From NCBI RefSeq assembly GCF_001651035.1, contig NZ_LXRG01000011.1, forward strand, positions 62,001-126,000: a stretch of DNA of 64,000 nt, written 5' to 3'. Shown one piece after another: positions 11,084-20,229 of the stretch. The DNA is from Halomonas sp. ALS9. Its GTDB lineage: Bacteria > Pseudomonadota > Gammaproteobacteria > Pseudomonadales > Halomonadaceae. Within the stretch, counting starts at the first letter, position 1; each line of letters starts with the position of its first letter. The position numbers and the translations under genes are program-made. The notes under the pieces are model-generated. The model ran no database searches. It was given only the letters and a program-made list of their open reading frames with translations, and was not told the DNA's origin.

Positions 11084-12118
11084 TTAGGGCATTAATGCAG
11101 GGGCGGTGAGGCCAGTGTTCTCTTCAAAGCCAAACATCAAGTTGAGGTTCTGAATCGCCTGGCCCGAGGCGCCTTTGACCAGGTTATCGATCACCGACAG
11201 CACCACGACTGTGTTGCCATTGTTAGGCCGGTGAACCGCTAAACGGCAGGTATTGATGCCTTTGACACTGCGCGTTTCAGGATGGCTTCCCGCAGGCATT
11301 ACATCGACAAACGGCTCGTCGGCATAGCGCTGCTCAAACAGTGCCTGCAGATCGCCGGGTTCAGCGGTTAGCTGGCCGTAGAGCGTGGCGTGGATACCGC
11401 GAATCATCGGCGTTAAGTGGGGCACAAAGGTTAAACCCACCTTAGATTGCTGGATGTCCCTGAGTCCTTGGCTAATTTCCGGTAGATGGCGGTGGCCGCC
11501 TGCGCCGTAGGCTTTCATCGACTCGCTGGCTTCGGCGAGCAGTGAACCCACTTTAGCGCCGCGCCCAGCCCCAGTAACGCCGGATTTACAGTCGGCGATC
11601 AGTTGGCTTGTGTCGATTAAGCCTGCTTCCAATAGCGGCAAATAACCGAGCTGAACGGCGGTGGGGTAGCAGCCGGGAACAGCAATCAAGCGTGCGGTTT
11701 TGATTTTTTCGCGGTGCATTTCCGGCAGCCCGTAAACCGCCTCTTGCAATAGTTCCGGGGCGCCGTGGGCCTGGTCGTACCAGCGGCTCCACTCGTCGGC
11801 ATCACGCAGCCGGAAGTCGGCCGACAGGTCAATCACCCGAGTGCCGTTTTCGAGTAGCTCCCCCGCCAGGGCGTGGGCAACGCCGTGGGGGGTGGCGAAA
11901 AATACCGCATCCATGGCGCCCAGCTGTTTGGCATCCGGCTCGCTAAACGCCAGGGTGTCGTAATGGCCGCGTAGGTTGGGGTACATATCGCACACTTTGA
12001 CGCCCGTTTCCGAGCGCGAGGTAATCATGGCGACGTTGACGTGGGGGTGCTGGGCGAGTAGCCGCAGTAATTCAACGCCGGTGTAACCGGTACCGCCAAC
12101 AATGCCGACCTTAATCAC
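11084..12118 (-). CDS. argC: N-acetyl-gamma-glutamyl-phosphate reductase
   Basis: A 344-residue NADPH-dependent enzyme for the third step of arginine synthesis, reducing N-acetylglutamyl phosphate to the semialdehyde. The N-terminal nucleotide-binding motif is [18 protein letters not shown], and the catalytic cysteine is in [17 protein letters not shown]. Length is normal for the type 1 enzyme (about 344). It is divergent from the ClC gene. Confidence 0.97.
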   Translation of the reverse strand: MIKVGIVGGTGYTGVELLRLLAQHPHVNVAMITSRSETGVKVCDMYPNLRGHYDTLAFSEPDAKQLGAMDAVFFATPHGVAHALAGELLENGTRVIDLSADFRLRDADEWSRWYDQAHGAPELLQEAVYGLPEMHREKIKTARLIAVPGCYPTAVQLGYLPLLEAGLIDTSQLIADCKSGVTGAGRGAKVGSLLAEASESMKAYGAGGHRHLPEISQGLRDIQQSKVGLTFVPHLTPMIRGIHATLYGQLTAEPGDLQALFEQRYADEPFVDVMPAGSHPETRSVKGINTCRLAVHRPNNGNTVVVLSVIDNLVKGASGQAIQNLNLMFGFEENTGLTAPALMP

Positions 12119-12162
12119 AAATCACTCCTTGCGGGTTACGCAGAACGGTTTTCATATTAGCT

Positions 12163-12192
12163 TCAATTATTACAGACTCAGTTATTACAGCC
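12163..12192. repeat. 15-bp tandem duplication between argC and the ClC gene
   Basis: Two adjacent 15-base units (TCAATTATTACAGAC and TCAGTTATTACAGCC) differ at two positions. They lie in the divergent promoter region of argC and the ClC channel gene. Confidence 0.65.
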
Positions 12193-12230
12193 TAAGCGGA
12201 TTGCTGCGCGCTGTCGAAGCTTAGCAGTCT

Positions 12231-14081
12231 ATGATACACAAGGGAGTGGAAACACAAGAACTGATAACCAGGAAGGTCGCTGTGGCGCGTTTTTCCCGAT
12301 CGGACTTTACCTTAGAGAGTTTTCGTCGCCAGTTGGCTAACGTCGACGCCTTGCCGCAACTCTGTTTGCTGGGGCTTATCTCGGGGATTATTACCGGTGC
12401 TGTGATGGTGGCGTTTCGGCTGCTACTGGAAGCGGGCGCTGCACTCTATATGACCGATGGCGACCCCGAGGCGTTTGAGAGCATGGCGCCCTGGCTGCGC
12501 GCGCTGCTACCCATGCTAGCGGTTACATTAGTGGGTGTGCTGCTATATAAGCAAAAACCGGCAGCGCGCAAGCTGGGGGTTGGTCATGTCATTGAGCGGC
12601 TGACCTACCATCAAGGCCGTTTTCCATTACGTAACTGGCTAAATCAGTGGTGGGTGGGGGTTCTCGTAGTGCTAGGTGGTCTCTCCGCGGGTCGTGAAGG
12701 TCCGGCGATTCACTTGGGAGCAGCAGCGTCTAGCGGTCTCGGCCAGCAGATGCGGTTACCCAATAATAGCCTGAGAGTGCTCGTGGCGTGCGGTACCGCA
12801 GCGGGTATTTCCGCCTCCTTTAATACGCCGATTGCGGGGGTGATCTTCGCCATGGAAGTGGTGATGATGGAGTACACCTTGATGAGCTTTATGCCGGTCA
12901 TCTTGGCCTCGACAATGGGGGCGCTGGTGGCGCAGTTAGCCTACGGTAATGAACCCGCCTTCCGCATTCCTGAGATAGCGCTTGGCTCGCTTGTTAACTT
13001 ACCCTGGATTGTGATCACGGGGCTGGTAATTGGCTTACTCGCTGGTCTGTTTATCCATATTTCACGCAGTCAGCGGATTATCCAGTGGCCGCTTTGGCTT
13101 CGACTTGCATTAGTGGGGGTGGCAACGGGCGTGGTGGCCTGGTGGTTCCCCCAGATTCAAGGCATCGGCTATGACAGCGTGGCGGCGGCACTCAATAATC
13201 AGTTGGAAATTAAGGTGCTGCTGGCGCTGATGATCGCCAAATTGCTGATTACCGCACTAACCGTTGCTGGGGGTGTCCCCATCGGTATTATTGGCCCGGT
13301 GCTGGTAGTGGGGGCTGCCACGGGCGCGCTGTTTGGTTTGCTGGGGGGGTGGCTGTGGCCAGCGAAAGCCGCTGACCCAGGTATTTACGCGATGCTAGGC
13401 ATGGCCGCGATGATGGGGGCGGTGCTGCAAGCGCCCCTGGCCGCGCTCATGGCGCTTTTGGAGTTAACCCACACGCCGAGTATCATGCTGCCTGGCATGT
13501 TGGCGGTGGTGGTGGCGTGCTTAACCTCGCGTCAATTGACTGGCTGTGAAGGGTTTTTTATCAGCACGGTGCGCTACGGACTGCACCCGCTTCAGCAGCC
13601 GTTAATGCAGGCACTCTCGCGGGTTTCGGTGCCAGCGGTGATGGAGCGCCAGTTGGTGCGCACCGAGCGAATGATCACCCCTGAAAAGGCCCGGCAGCTA
13701 CTCGAAACTAACCCTGTATGGCTGGTGATTGAGCGTTCGAGCGAACAAAAACCGGTGCTGGCGCTCAAAGCTGCTGAGTTGGCGCGCTGGCTGCTTGAAC
13801 ACGATGAGGCGCTAGCGGGGCAAGAACCGCCTGTGGATGAGCTGATTGACCTACTGGAAATTCCAGGGCAGCGTTTGGAGTTGGCGCCGATTGGCTTACA
13901 GGCGACGCTTTCCGAAGCGTTTCTAAAACTTCAGGATGATGCCTTAGGAGCGCTCTACGTTGTTCACGGTTATCGTCCAAAGCAGCGGCGTATTTCAGGT
14001 ATCATCACCCGTGGCGCCATCGAGCGTTATTATCACTACACTGATCCACGCGGTGCCGATTCCCGTGGCACTGATACGTAG
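12231..14081 (+). CDS. ClC family chloride channel/antiporter with CBS domains
   Basis: A 616-residue ClC protein that moves chloride, probably in exchange for protons. The membrane domain covers about residues 35-440 and includes the selectivity motif GREGPAIHLG, with the gating glutamate, and a GIIGPVLVVG motif in place of the usual GIFAP. The remaining 170 residues match a CBS-domain pair, a likely adenine-nucleotide sensor. The start is uncertain: an in-frame GTG at about 12282 would remove some 17 residues. The last codons contain a 15-bp tandem duplication (RGADSRGTD). Confidence 0.9.
   Translation: MIHKGVETQELITRKVAVARFSRSDFTLESFRRQLANVDALPQLCLLGLISGIITGAVMVAFRLLLEAGAALYMTDGDPEAFESMAPWLRALLPMLAVTLVGVLLYKQKPAARKLGVGHVIERLTYHQGRFPLRNWLNQWWVGVLVVLGGLSAGREGPAIHLGAAASSGLGQQMRLPNNSLRVLVACGTAAGISASFNTPIAGVIFAMEVVMMEYTLMSFMPVILASTMGALVAQLAYGNEPAFRIPEIALGSLVNLPWIVITGLVIGLLAGLFIHISRSQRIIQWPLWLRLALVGVATGVVAWWFPQIQGIGYDSVAAALNNQLEIKVLLALMIAKLLITALTVAGGVPIGIIGPVLVVGAATGALFGLLGGWLWPAKAADPGIYAMLGMAAMMGAVLQAPLAALMALLELTHTPSIMLPGMLAVVVACLTSRQLTGCEGFFISTVRYGLHPLQQPLMQALSRVSVPAVMERQLVRTERMITPEKARQLLETNPVWLVIERSSEQKPVLALKAAELARWLLEHDEALAGQEPPVDELIDLLEIPGQRLELAPIGLQATLSEAFLKLQDDALGALYVVHGYRPKQRRISGIITRGAIERYYHYTDPRGADSRGTDT
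14043..14072. repeat. 15-bp tandem duplication at the 3' end of the ClC gene
   Basis: Two 15-base units (14043-14057 and 14058-14072) encode D-P-R-G-A and D-S-R-G-T, and a partial third follows up to the stop codon. It matches the other stop-proximal duplications in the window. Confidence 0.55.
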
Positions 14082-14125
14082 GGGTATAATTTTCGAGTGT
14101 CTGATTTAAAAACGATTATGCTCAA

Positions 14126-14185
14126 GACCTAGATTTTCCTGACCTAGATTTTTAAGACTTAGATTTTCAAAAACTAGCTTTTCCA
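14126..14185. repeat. four 15-bp tandem repeats between the ClC gene and hemJ
   Basis: Four consecutive 15-base units with exact period (14126, 14141, 14156 and 14171) follow the pattern GACCTAGATTTTNNN; the fourth is the most diverged. They fill much of the 149-base gap before hemJ. Confidence 0.8.
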
Positions 14186-14230
14186 GACCGAGACGCACGC
14201 GAGAAGGATTCATCGCTTTAAGGAGCAACA

Positions 14231-14662
14231 ATGTACCTATGGGTGAAGGCTATTCACTTAATGGCAGTAGTGACGTGGTTCGCTGCGCTGTTCTATTTAC
14301 CAAGGCTTTATGTCTATCACGCTACCGCGCGGGATAACGGCGATAAACAAGCTATTAGCTATTTCAAAACCATGGAACGCAAACTCTACCGTGGCATCAT
14401 GACGCCATCGATGATCGCGGTACTGATTTTCGGTGGTTGGATGCTTTACCTGGTGCCCGAATGGTTTAGCCAGGGCTGGATGCACGCCAAGTTGGCGCTA
14501 GTGGTGTTGCTAATCGCCTATCATCACGTCTGTTTGATCTATTTGAAGCAGTTTGCCCAGGATCGTTGTACCAAAGGTCACGTGTTTTTCCGCTGGTTTA
14601 ACGAAGCGCCAGTGATTGCGCTGGTGGTGATTATACTGCTCGCCGTTGTGAAGCCCTTTTGA
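14231..14662 (+). CDS. hemJ: protoporphyrinogen IX oxidase HemJ
   Basis: A 143-residue integral membrane protein of the HemJ (UPF0093) family, which oxidises protoporphyrinogen IX to protoporphyrin IX in many bacteria lacking HemG or HemY. The conserved N-terminal histidine in WVKAIHLMAVVTWFA and the FYLPRLYVYH motif are present, with about four membrane helices. AGGAG precedes the ATG by 6 bases. Its stop overlaps the thiD start, so the two are probably co-transcribed. hemL lies two genes further, giving a heme-related context. Confidence 0.94.
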   Translation: MYLWVKAIHLMAVVTWFAALFYLPRLYVYHATARDNGDKQAISYFKTMERKLYRGIMTPSMIAVLIFGGWMLYLVPEWFSQGWMHAKLALVVLLIAYHHVCLIYLKQFAQDRCTKGHVFFRWFNEAPVIALVVIILLAVVKPF

Positions 14663-15471
14663 TGCGCCAACCGCTTCCTCCCGTTGTATTGGTACTCGCT
14701 GGACACGACCCGACGGGTGGCGCAGGGTTAATCGCTGACAGCGAATCTATTGCTGCCTGCGGCGGCTGGGCAGTCACGATTCCCACCGCGCTGACAGTAC
14801 AAAATTGCCATAATGTGACGCGCGTGATCCCTGCTGATCCTACTGCGATGCGCCAAATGGCCGAGGCGATTAGTGAAATGCAGGTAGCAGCAATTAAGGT
14901 TGGTTTACTCGCTGACGAAGAGACCCTGCGCGCCGCGGAGCAAATTATTCGCCGTTTCCCTGGCATTCCCGTGGTAGCGGATCCGGTTTTTAAGGCCGGT
15001 GGCGGAACTGAGTTATCCACACCTGCTTTGCGACAACTGTTTATTGATCGCCTGCTGCCGCTTGTGGATATCTTAACTCCCAATCGCGCTGAGCTGGCAC
15101 AACTCACCCCTGATATCATCACGCCTTTCGATGATACCGCTCGCGCGGTGGTACTGATGTCACAGGGGTGCCAAGCCATTCTGGTAACGGCGACGGATGA
15201 GCCGCTGCCCGGCAACGATCAGCAGGTAGTGCATACCTTGCACTCGCCGGATACCACGCGTCAGTGGCAGTGGCCACGTTTGCCCGAACTGTTCCATGGC
15301 TCTGGCTGCACACTGGCATCTGCCATTGCAGCTCGCCTTGCTGTGGGTGAGCGCTTACCAACTGCTTGTGAGCAGGGGCAGCACTTTACTTGGCAAAGTC
15401 TATCTCAAGGCTTTCAACCGCCCAGTGGGCAGTGTTTGCCGCAGCGTTTATCACGGCCTGTCCGTTTTTAA
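14659..15471 (+). CDS. thiD: hydroxymethylpyrimidine/phosphomethylpyrimidine kinase
   Basis: A 270-residue ribokinase-fold kinase for the pyrimidine branch of thiamine synthesis. Family motifs are AGHDPTGGAGLIADSE at the N-terminus, DPVFKAGGG in the middle and the anion-hole stretch FHGSGCTLASAIAA near the C-terminus. It overlaps hemJ by 4 bases (ATGA-type) and is followed by hemL after 36 bases. In pseudomonads thiE lies between thiD and hemL; it is absent here. Confidence 0.94.
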   Translation: MMRQPLPPVVLVLAGHDPTGGAGLIADSESIAACGGWAVTIPTALTVQNCHNVTRVIPADPTAMRQMAEAISEMQVAAIKVGLLADEETLRAAEQIIRRFPGIPVVADPVFKAGGGTELSTPALRQLFIDRLLPLVDILTPNRAELAQLTPDIITPFDDTARAVVLMSQGCQAILVTATDEPLPGNDQQVVHTLHSPDTTRQWQWPRLPELFHGSGCTLASAIAARLAVGERLPTACEQGQHFTWQSLSQGFQPPSGQCLPQRLSRPVRF

Positions 15472-15507
15472 TCCTATCTTCTGTACGCCATTGACCGAGA
15501 GGATGCC

Positions 15508-16788
15508 ATGACTACATCAGCTGAACTGTTTGATCTTGCCAGTCGCCATATACCGGGCGGGGTCAACTCACCTGTCCGAGCGTTTAAAGGCTTACACCGT
15601 CCGCCGGTCTTTATGGAACGCGCACAAGGTGCCTTTCTGTTTGACGTGGAAGGCAATCGCTATGTGGATTATGTCGGTTCCTGGGGGCCCATGATCACTG
15701 GGCATGCCGATCAGGACGTACTGGCAGCCGTTCGGGCGCGATTGGATAACGGCCTATCCTTTGGTACCCCTACCGCCGTCGAAACCACCATGGCGGATTT
15801 GATCTGCGAGATGATCCCTTCCATGGATATGGTGCGCATGACCAGTTCCGGCACCGAAGCCACCATGTCGGCGATTCGCCTGGCTCGAGGCACCACCGGC
15901 CGGGATAAAATCGTTAAGTTTGAAGGTAACTACCACGGCCACTCCGATTCGCTGCTGGTAAAAGCAGGCTCGGGTGCACTCACCCATGGCGAACCCAGCT
16001 CCCCGGGGGTACCCGCTTCGCTGGCGGAACACACCATAACCCTGTCGTTTAACGATCCCGAAGGGGTTGAGGCGTGCTTTAGCGAAATTGGCGATCAAAT
16101 TGCCTGCATCATCGTTGAGCCTGTTGCAGGCAATATGAACTGTATTCCGCCGCAGCCAGGCTTTTTGGAAACCCTGCGTCGGGTATGTAACGAACACGGC
16201 AGCGTGCTGATTTTTGATGAAGTGATGACCGGTTTTCGTGTGGCGTTAGGCGGTGCCCAGGCTCACTACGGCATAGTTCCTGATCTAACCTGCCTGGGAA
16301 AAATTGTCGGTGGTGGTATGCCAGTAGGCGCCTTCGGCGGCAAGCGCGAGATAATGCAAAATATTTCACCGCTTGGGCCAGTTTACCAAGCGGGCACGTT
16401 GTCGGGTAATCCCTTGGCGATGGCGGCAGGCGTTGCGCTATTGACCAAACTACAGGTTCCAGGCTTTCACGATGCGCTCACTCAGCGGGTTAACACCCTG
16501 TGTACGGGTCTTCAGGAGCGAGCCAATGCGGCACGGGTACCAATGATGACGCAGTCGGCGGGCGGTATGTTTGGGCTCTTCTTCACTTCGCAAAGCCGTG
16601 TGGATAACTTTGCCCAAGCCACCGCCTGCAACCCTGACGCCTTCCGGCGCTTTTTTGGCGCGATGCTTGATCACGGCGTTTACTTGGCGCCTTCCGCCTA
16701 CGAGGCAGGCTTTATGTCCAGCGCCCATACCCCGGAAGATATTCAGTTCACCCTGGATGCTGCAGAAAAAGCCTTTGCCGTTATGTAA
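15508..16788 (+). CDS. hemL: glutamate-1-semialdehyde 2,1-aminomutase
   Basis: A 426-residue PLP enzyme that converts glutamate-1-semialdehyde to 5-aminolevulinate in C5-pathway heme synthesis. The start [17 protein letters not shown] and the lysine motif [17 protein letters not shown] are diagnostic, as is [12 protein letters not shown]. Length is normal. It begins 36 bases after thiD and is followed by a 10-bp tandem duplication across its stop codon and then by a 12-bp hairpin. Confidence 0.98.
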   Translation: MTTSAELFDLASRHIPGGVNSPVRAFKGLHRPPVFMERAQGAFLFDVEGNRYVDYVGSWGPMITGHADQDVLAAVRARLDNGLSFGTPTAVETTMADLICEMIPSMDMVRMTSSGTEATMSAIRLARGTTGRDKIVKFEGNYHGHSDSLLVKAGSGALTHGEPSSPGVPASLAEHTITLSFNDPEGVEACFSEIGDQIACIIVEPVAGNMNCIPPQPGFLETLRRVCNEHGSVLIFDEVMTGFRVALGGAQAHYGIVPDLTCLGKIVGGGMPVGAFGGKREIMQNISPLGPVYQAGTLSGNPLAMAAGVALLTKLQVPGFHDALTQRVNTLCTGLQERANAARVPMMTQSAGGMFGLFFTSQSRVDNFAQATACNPDAFRRFFGAMLDHGVYLAPSAYEAGFMSSAHTPEDIQFTLDAAEKAFAVM

Positions 16789-16805
16789 CTGCAAGTAACT
16801 AAAAG
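16786..16805. repeat. 10-bp tandem duplication at the hemL stop codon
   Basis: TAACTGCAAG is followed directly by TAACTAAAAG; the first unit begins with the hemL stop codon. Short and weaker than the others, but with the same placement. Confidence 0.4.
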
Positions 16806-16818
16806 CCCGCTATACTAC

Positions 16819-16845
16819 AAGAGCCGCTCACCTTGAGCGGCTCTT
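16819..16845 (+). terminator. 12-bp hairpin between hemL and the small secreted protein gene
   Basis: A perfect 12-bp stem (AAGAGCCGCTCA/TGAGCGGCTCTT) with a 3-base loop. The following bases are T-poor, so termination may be partial. It ends only 19 bases before the next ATG and could act as the hemL terminator or as a leader structure for that gene. Confidence 0.6.
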
Positions 16846-16864
16846 ATGTTAGAGAGCTACACTC

Positions 16865-17227
16865 ATGACACGATCAACGGCTTGGCGATACATGATCTGC
16901 GCAGCGGGGCTGCTAACCTGCTTCCCGCTGGCTGCACAGTCGCCTCAGGAGCAGGATATGACCCAGATCCACATCACTATGAGCGGTTCGCCGGGCGCCG
17001 AGTTTTCCGCCCACTGGCGGATTACCCACGAAGGTGAAACCACCGAGCACGTTGAAGAGAGCGGGACAGTACCTGCTGAGTACACTTTTACCGGTACAGA
17101 GCTGGAAGGCACGGTAAAACTGTTAAGTGATGATGAACGGCTAGAGGTGGATATTCAAAAAGGCAGTAACCGGTCGCGTTCATCGACTCAGGGGGCGGGA
17201 GGTACATTGACGCTGATGATTCGTTAA
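16865..17227 (+). CDS. small secreted or periplasmic protein of unknown function
   Basis: A 120-residue protein that I do not recognise. Residues 1-25 form a signal peptide (charged start, hydrophobic core ICAAGLLTCFPLAA, likely cleavage near AAQS). The mature part is about 95 residues, acidic and Thr/Glu/Ser-rich, with alternating polar and hydrophobic residues that suggest a beta-sandwich, and it ends in a Ser/Arg/Gly-rich linker plus a short hydrophobic strand (GTLTLMIR). It follows hemL after a hairpin and converges on the curli cluster. A role in curli is possible but unsupported. Confidence 0.65.
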   Translation: MTRSTAWRYMICAAGLLTCFPLAAQSPQEQDMTQIHITMSGSPGAEFSAHWRITHEGETTEHVEESGTVPAEYTFTGTELEGTVKLLSDDERLEVDIQKGSNRSRSSTQGAGGTLTLMIR

Positions 17228-17249
17228 TGTCTAGCTTCCATTTAAGCGA

Positions 17250-17275
17250 TAAAAAAACCGCCCCGTAGGGCGGTT
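17250..17275 (-). terminator. Rho-independent terminator of the curli subunit genes
   Basis: Read on the minus strand, after the csgA stop, there is a GC-rich stem (AACCGCCC/GGGCGGTT, short loop) followed by a run of seven T. Read on the plus strand the same stem lacks a good T run, but it may still help to end transcription of the secreted-protein gene. Confidence 0.85.
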
Positions 17276-17293
17276 ACTTATATTAAGAGGTGC

Positions 17294-18055
17294 TTACCAC
17301 TGTGTGGAAATAGCGGAGTTGTTGTTCCCCACTTGAGAATGAGTGGCTGCTGCTGCTGCACCGTAAGTATGGTTTTGACGGATAGTTGATACGTTGTTAC
17401 GGCCACTTTGAAATACATCTGCCATATGTCCATCGCCACCTTGGTAAATGTAGGAAGCACTTAGATCCGCTGCAATCTGAATGACTTTTGCTTCATTATT
17501 ATTGCCATTTTGATGAACAAAGCTCCAAGTTTCATCGGTGTTATATGCCTGATAGACGTCGGATGAGTTATTATCGCCGAACTGCTCAACGATAGAATCG
17601 CTCAGGCTAGTGTTCCAAAACTGAGCAACGGTAGACTCGTTGCCATGTCCATTTTGGTGAACATAAGAATCATTACGCTCCCCACCTTGCTGTATTACCT
17701 TCGATTTGTTGGCATCGCCTATTTGCTTAACGATAGACTCATGCTCATTGCCGCTTTGGAATACATAGGAAGTATTGTCATTTCCTTTTTGAGTTACACG
17801 AGAATATTGTGCATCTCCATACTGATCAGTTTCAGCATTATTATTATTACCTTGCTGAGTAATTAATGAAGTACGCATATCGGCTCGATTAAATCCGTTC
17901 ATCCCTGAGCGAATGTTTTCTTGGCTATTAAAAGTTGGATTCGATCCTGCGTTAGCACTGTTGTTGATAGTAGAATCTTGGTAGTCGCGAGCTTGAGCTG
18001 AGAAGCTAAGAGCAAGAGCGATGGCGGCAGCGATAGTAGTGATTTGAGTTTTCAT
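17294..18055 (-). CDS. csgA: curlin-repeat protein, likely major curli subunit
   Basis: A 253-residue secreted protein. A signal peptide covers residues 1-22 (ends SAQA). Residues 63-253 are made of about eight 22-25-residue curlin repeats with the pattern S-x3-Q-x-G-x-x-N-x5-Q, for example in SRVTQKGNDN and SFVHQNGNNNEAKV. Enterobacterial CsgA has five repeats and 151 residues, so this subunit is much longer. It follows the csgB-like gene by 59 bases and ends at a strong terminator. Which of the two subunit genes is major and which the nucleator is inferred from order and repeat number. Confidence 0.88.
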   Translation of the reverse strand: MKTQITTIAAAIALALSFSAQARDYQDSTINNSANAGSNPTFNSQENIRSGMNGFNRADMRTSLITQQGNNNNAETDQYGDAQYSRVTQKGNDNTSYVFQSGNEHESIVKQIGDANKSKVIQQGGERNDSYVHQNGHGNESTVAQFWNTSLSDSIVEQFGDNNSSDVYQAYNTDETWSFVHQNGNNNEAKVIQIAADLSASYIYQGGDGHMADVFQSGRNNVSTIRQNHTYGAAAAATHSQVGNNNSAISTQW

Positions 18056-18114
18056 GGTGTTTCCCCTTTTTTGGATCTACTTGCTTTGGTATTAACTGAG
18101 AAGCTGGATGCGAC

Positions 18115-18666
18115 TCAGTAGGTATCGATAGCGACCGGTCGTGCATTGCCCGAGTAGTTTTGTTGTTCGACGCTAATGCTGCGTTGGCCACTGCCCGATT
18201 GTGAAATTGATATATCTCCGCTAATACCTAATTGGTGGATATCAGCTCTAAAAGAAGAATTGTTACCCTGTTGTGAAATATTGGCAGCGTTATCATTACC
18301 TACCTGCCAAATTACGCCAACATTGTTTCCATTGCTCTGTGTAATATTTGCTTGATTATTATTGCCACGTTGATTGATATGCGAAAAATTAGCGAATTGA
18401 TAACGTGAAGAACGTGATTGGGTTACATTAGCTTGATTGTTATAACCTTGTTGTTGAATAATACTAACGTTTCCCTGTAATACCGAGTTATCGACTTGTG
18501 CTGCATATTGAGCAACTCGTGAACCTTCTTCTAAATTTGTTGAAAAGGAACCGTTAGCTTCGGCTGTCGTTGTTGCTATCATCATAAAAACGACTGCCAC
18601 AATAGAATAGTGCCAGTTTTTATTTTCTTTACACTTTGTAATTTTGTAGCCGGATGAAGTTTGCAT
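18115..18666 (-). CDS. csgB: curlin-repeat protein, likely CsgB-type nucleator
   Basis: A 183-residue protein with a long basic N-region and a hydrophobic signal segment (about residues 20-36, ending TTAEA). About five curlin-type repeats follow, including SIIQQQGYNNQANVTQ, HINQRGNNNQANITQ and ADIHQLGISGDI. The C-terminal repeat is less regular and ends in PVAIDTY. It is the gene just before csgA, as csgB is in csgBA operons. An AT-rich gap of 255 bases separates it from csgG, so it probably has its own promoter. Confidence 0.85.
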   Translation of the reverse strand: MQTSSGYKITKCKENKNWHYSIVAVVFMMIATTTAEANGSFSTNLEEGSRVAQYAAQVDNSVLQGNVSIIQQQGYNNQANVTQSRSSRYQFANFSHINQRGNNNQANITQSNGNNVGVIWQVGNDNAANISQQGNNSSFRADIHQLGISGDISISQSGSGQRSISVEQQNYSGNARPVAIDTY

Positions 18667-18921
18667 CTCTTGTCCCTTTGAAACTAATTGTATCTTTTTG
18701 TTTCATTGGTTGAGTTTGGACTAATTAGAAATATTTTCTATCGTATTTTTTCTTAATAATTAGTTTATATATTTAATGATTAATGCTTCATAGCTGATTA
18801 TTTTTTTGATTTCTTATTAACTATATTTTTAATACTATTATTTATTATGAATAAAAAAGCTGCTCATTGAGCAGCTTTAATTAATGTTGCTAATACTTTT
18901 AATTTTTTTATAAAAGTAAAT
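18667..18921. other. AT-rich gap with csgG terminator and probable csgBA promoter
   Basis: These bases are far more AT-rich than the surrounding genes and hold no gene. On the minus strand, after csgG, a 10-bp stem (AAAGCTGCTC/GAGCAGCTTT at 18857-18879) followed by TTTTTTAT forms a Rho-independent terminator. The rest should contain the promoter and activator sites of the csgBA unit, but no operator could be identified. Confidence 0.7.
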
Positions 18922-19752
18922 TTAAAGCATTGGTATCGAGGCGTTAAGGTATTCGCTTAAAATAGTATCTTGAATGTTTGCATCTGGTGCCAGATTCCAC
19001 AGTTGGTTTTCAATACCTCTTGCAATGAGGTGAATTACAGAAGATTCAATCGCTGACATGACCGCTAACTGAACCGGTTCATTCGTGGTAAGTCCTACTT
19101 CAGCCTCTAGTAAGCGACGGAAGTCGATGAAACGATAGACTCCTGCTCGCATCTCTTTAGAGTAAATTGTTTTTGTAGTGGTTACGTTAGCTAATACTTC
19201 CCCGGTAGATATCTCAACCGCACGTAAATTGACGGTTACCTGATCAACCTGGTACTGACCTGAGGCGCCAATACCGAAATATTCAGCGCCAGCTCCCCCT
19301 GTGCGAACGTTGGATTCATAAGCGATTATGCCGCCTTCCAACATCACTGAGGCTGCACGAAGTGACGGCAGTGTATCGGGCTGGCCGAAGCGTTCGAACT
19401 CAGCGCGGATAATGCGTCTCTCGGTAAGCAGGTTTTGTAAACCCACACGCTCAAGGGGTATAAACCAGCCAGAATCTGCCAGTGCACCGGTCAGCATTGC
19501 TGCGGCACCTTGAGTGACAGCGGTCGAGAACGTGCTGGCGGGCGCCGGGCGATATTGGCCAGTTTGATCGCGGAAGTCATAAACTGAAACAAAAATGCGT
19601 CCAGCCGGTGGCGGTAAAGAGACGAGGTCTTGATAAGTTGCGCCCCTTGGAGTGAGCGTTGGTTGCGCACCTTCTAAGTTTTCAGACGTCGCGACCATTC
19701 CTGCACAGCCAGAGAGTATACTGGCTAGCATTATTGATATAATAATTTTCAT
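18922..19752 (-). CDS. csgG: curli secretion channel CsgG
   Basis: A 276-residue outer-membrane lipoprotein that assembles the nonameric curli export pore. The lipobox ILSGC places the lipidated cysteine at residue 16. The sequence follows CsgG throughout: PRGATYQDLVSLPPP, VSVYDFRDQTGQYRPAP and GGIIAYESNVRTGGAGA are close to the enterobacterial protein. It follows csgF after 60 bases and is closed by a terminator. Confidence 0.97.
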   Translation of the reverse strand: MKIIISIMLASILSGCAGMVATSENLEGAQPTLTPRGATYQDLVSLPPPAGRIFVSVYDFRDQTGQYRPAPASTFSTAVTQGAAAMLTGALADSGWFIPLERVGLQNLLTERRIIRAEFERFGQPDTLPSLRAASVMLEGGIIAYESNVRTGGAGAEYFGIGASGQYQVDQVTVNLRAVEISTGEVLANVTTTKTIYSKEMRAGVYRFIDFRRLLEAEVGLTTNEPVQLAVMSAIESSVIHLIARGIENQLWNLAPDANIQDTILSEYLNASIPML

Positions 19753-19812
19753 GATGTTCCCCTGACAAAACAGGTTGTGTTTGCTTTTTTAAATTTCTTC
19801 TTTAACTAACTT

Positions 19813-20229
19813 TTAAGGGTTAAATAGGCCACCCACGCTGATCTCTGTAACGTCACCGGTTATCTTATCAACAACGCGTACGACTAGCTGGCCACTATTA
19901 TCACTAACAACGACCCCGAACTCATCACTATCGAAACTTCCCTCACTAACCTCACCGCGACTAACGTCTGAAATCAGCTGGGAAATAAGCCTGCTCTCCA
20001 AGTTTTGTAATAAGCGTTCAGTTGAAGAAAGACTTTGAAAACTACGTGTATTAGGATCTTTATTTGTATCTTGAGCCTGCGCTTTGCCTAGTAAATAGCT
20101 ACCCACAAAGGGATCGCCGCCGAAAGAAGGATTAAGGGGCTTGTAAATTAAATCCCCAGCTTGAGCTGTTGCGCAGAGCACCCAGGCCAACCCAATTACG
20201 ACTAAGCCTTTTTTTATAGCTTTTTTCAT
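19813..20229 (-). CDS. csgF: curli assembly protein CsgF
   Basis: A 138-residue periplasmic/surface factor that couples CsgG to nucleation. The signal peptide ends at AQAG. The mature N-terminus (DLIYKPLNPSFGGDPF) is the CsgG-binding segment typical of CsgF, and the C-terminus carries ISVGGLFNP. The start codon overlaps the csgE stop as TAATG, so the two are translationally coupled. Confidence 0.95.
   Translation of the reverse strand: MKKAIKKGLVVIGLAWVLCATAQAGDLIYKPLNPSFGGDPFVGSYLLGKAQAQDTNKDPNTRSFQSLSSTERLLQNLESRLISQLISDVSRGEVSEGSFDSDEFGVVVSDNSGQLVVRVVDKITGDVTEISVGGLFNP

Noticed and set aside
14631..15215. 194-codon minus-strand frame opposite thiD
   Set aside because: Antisense shadow of thiD with no family motif.
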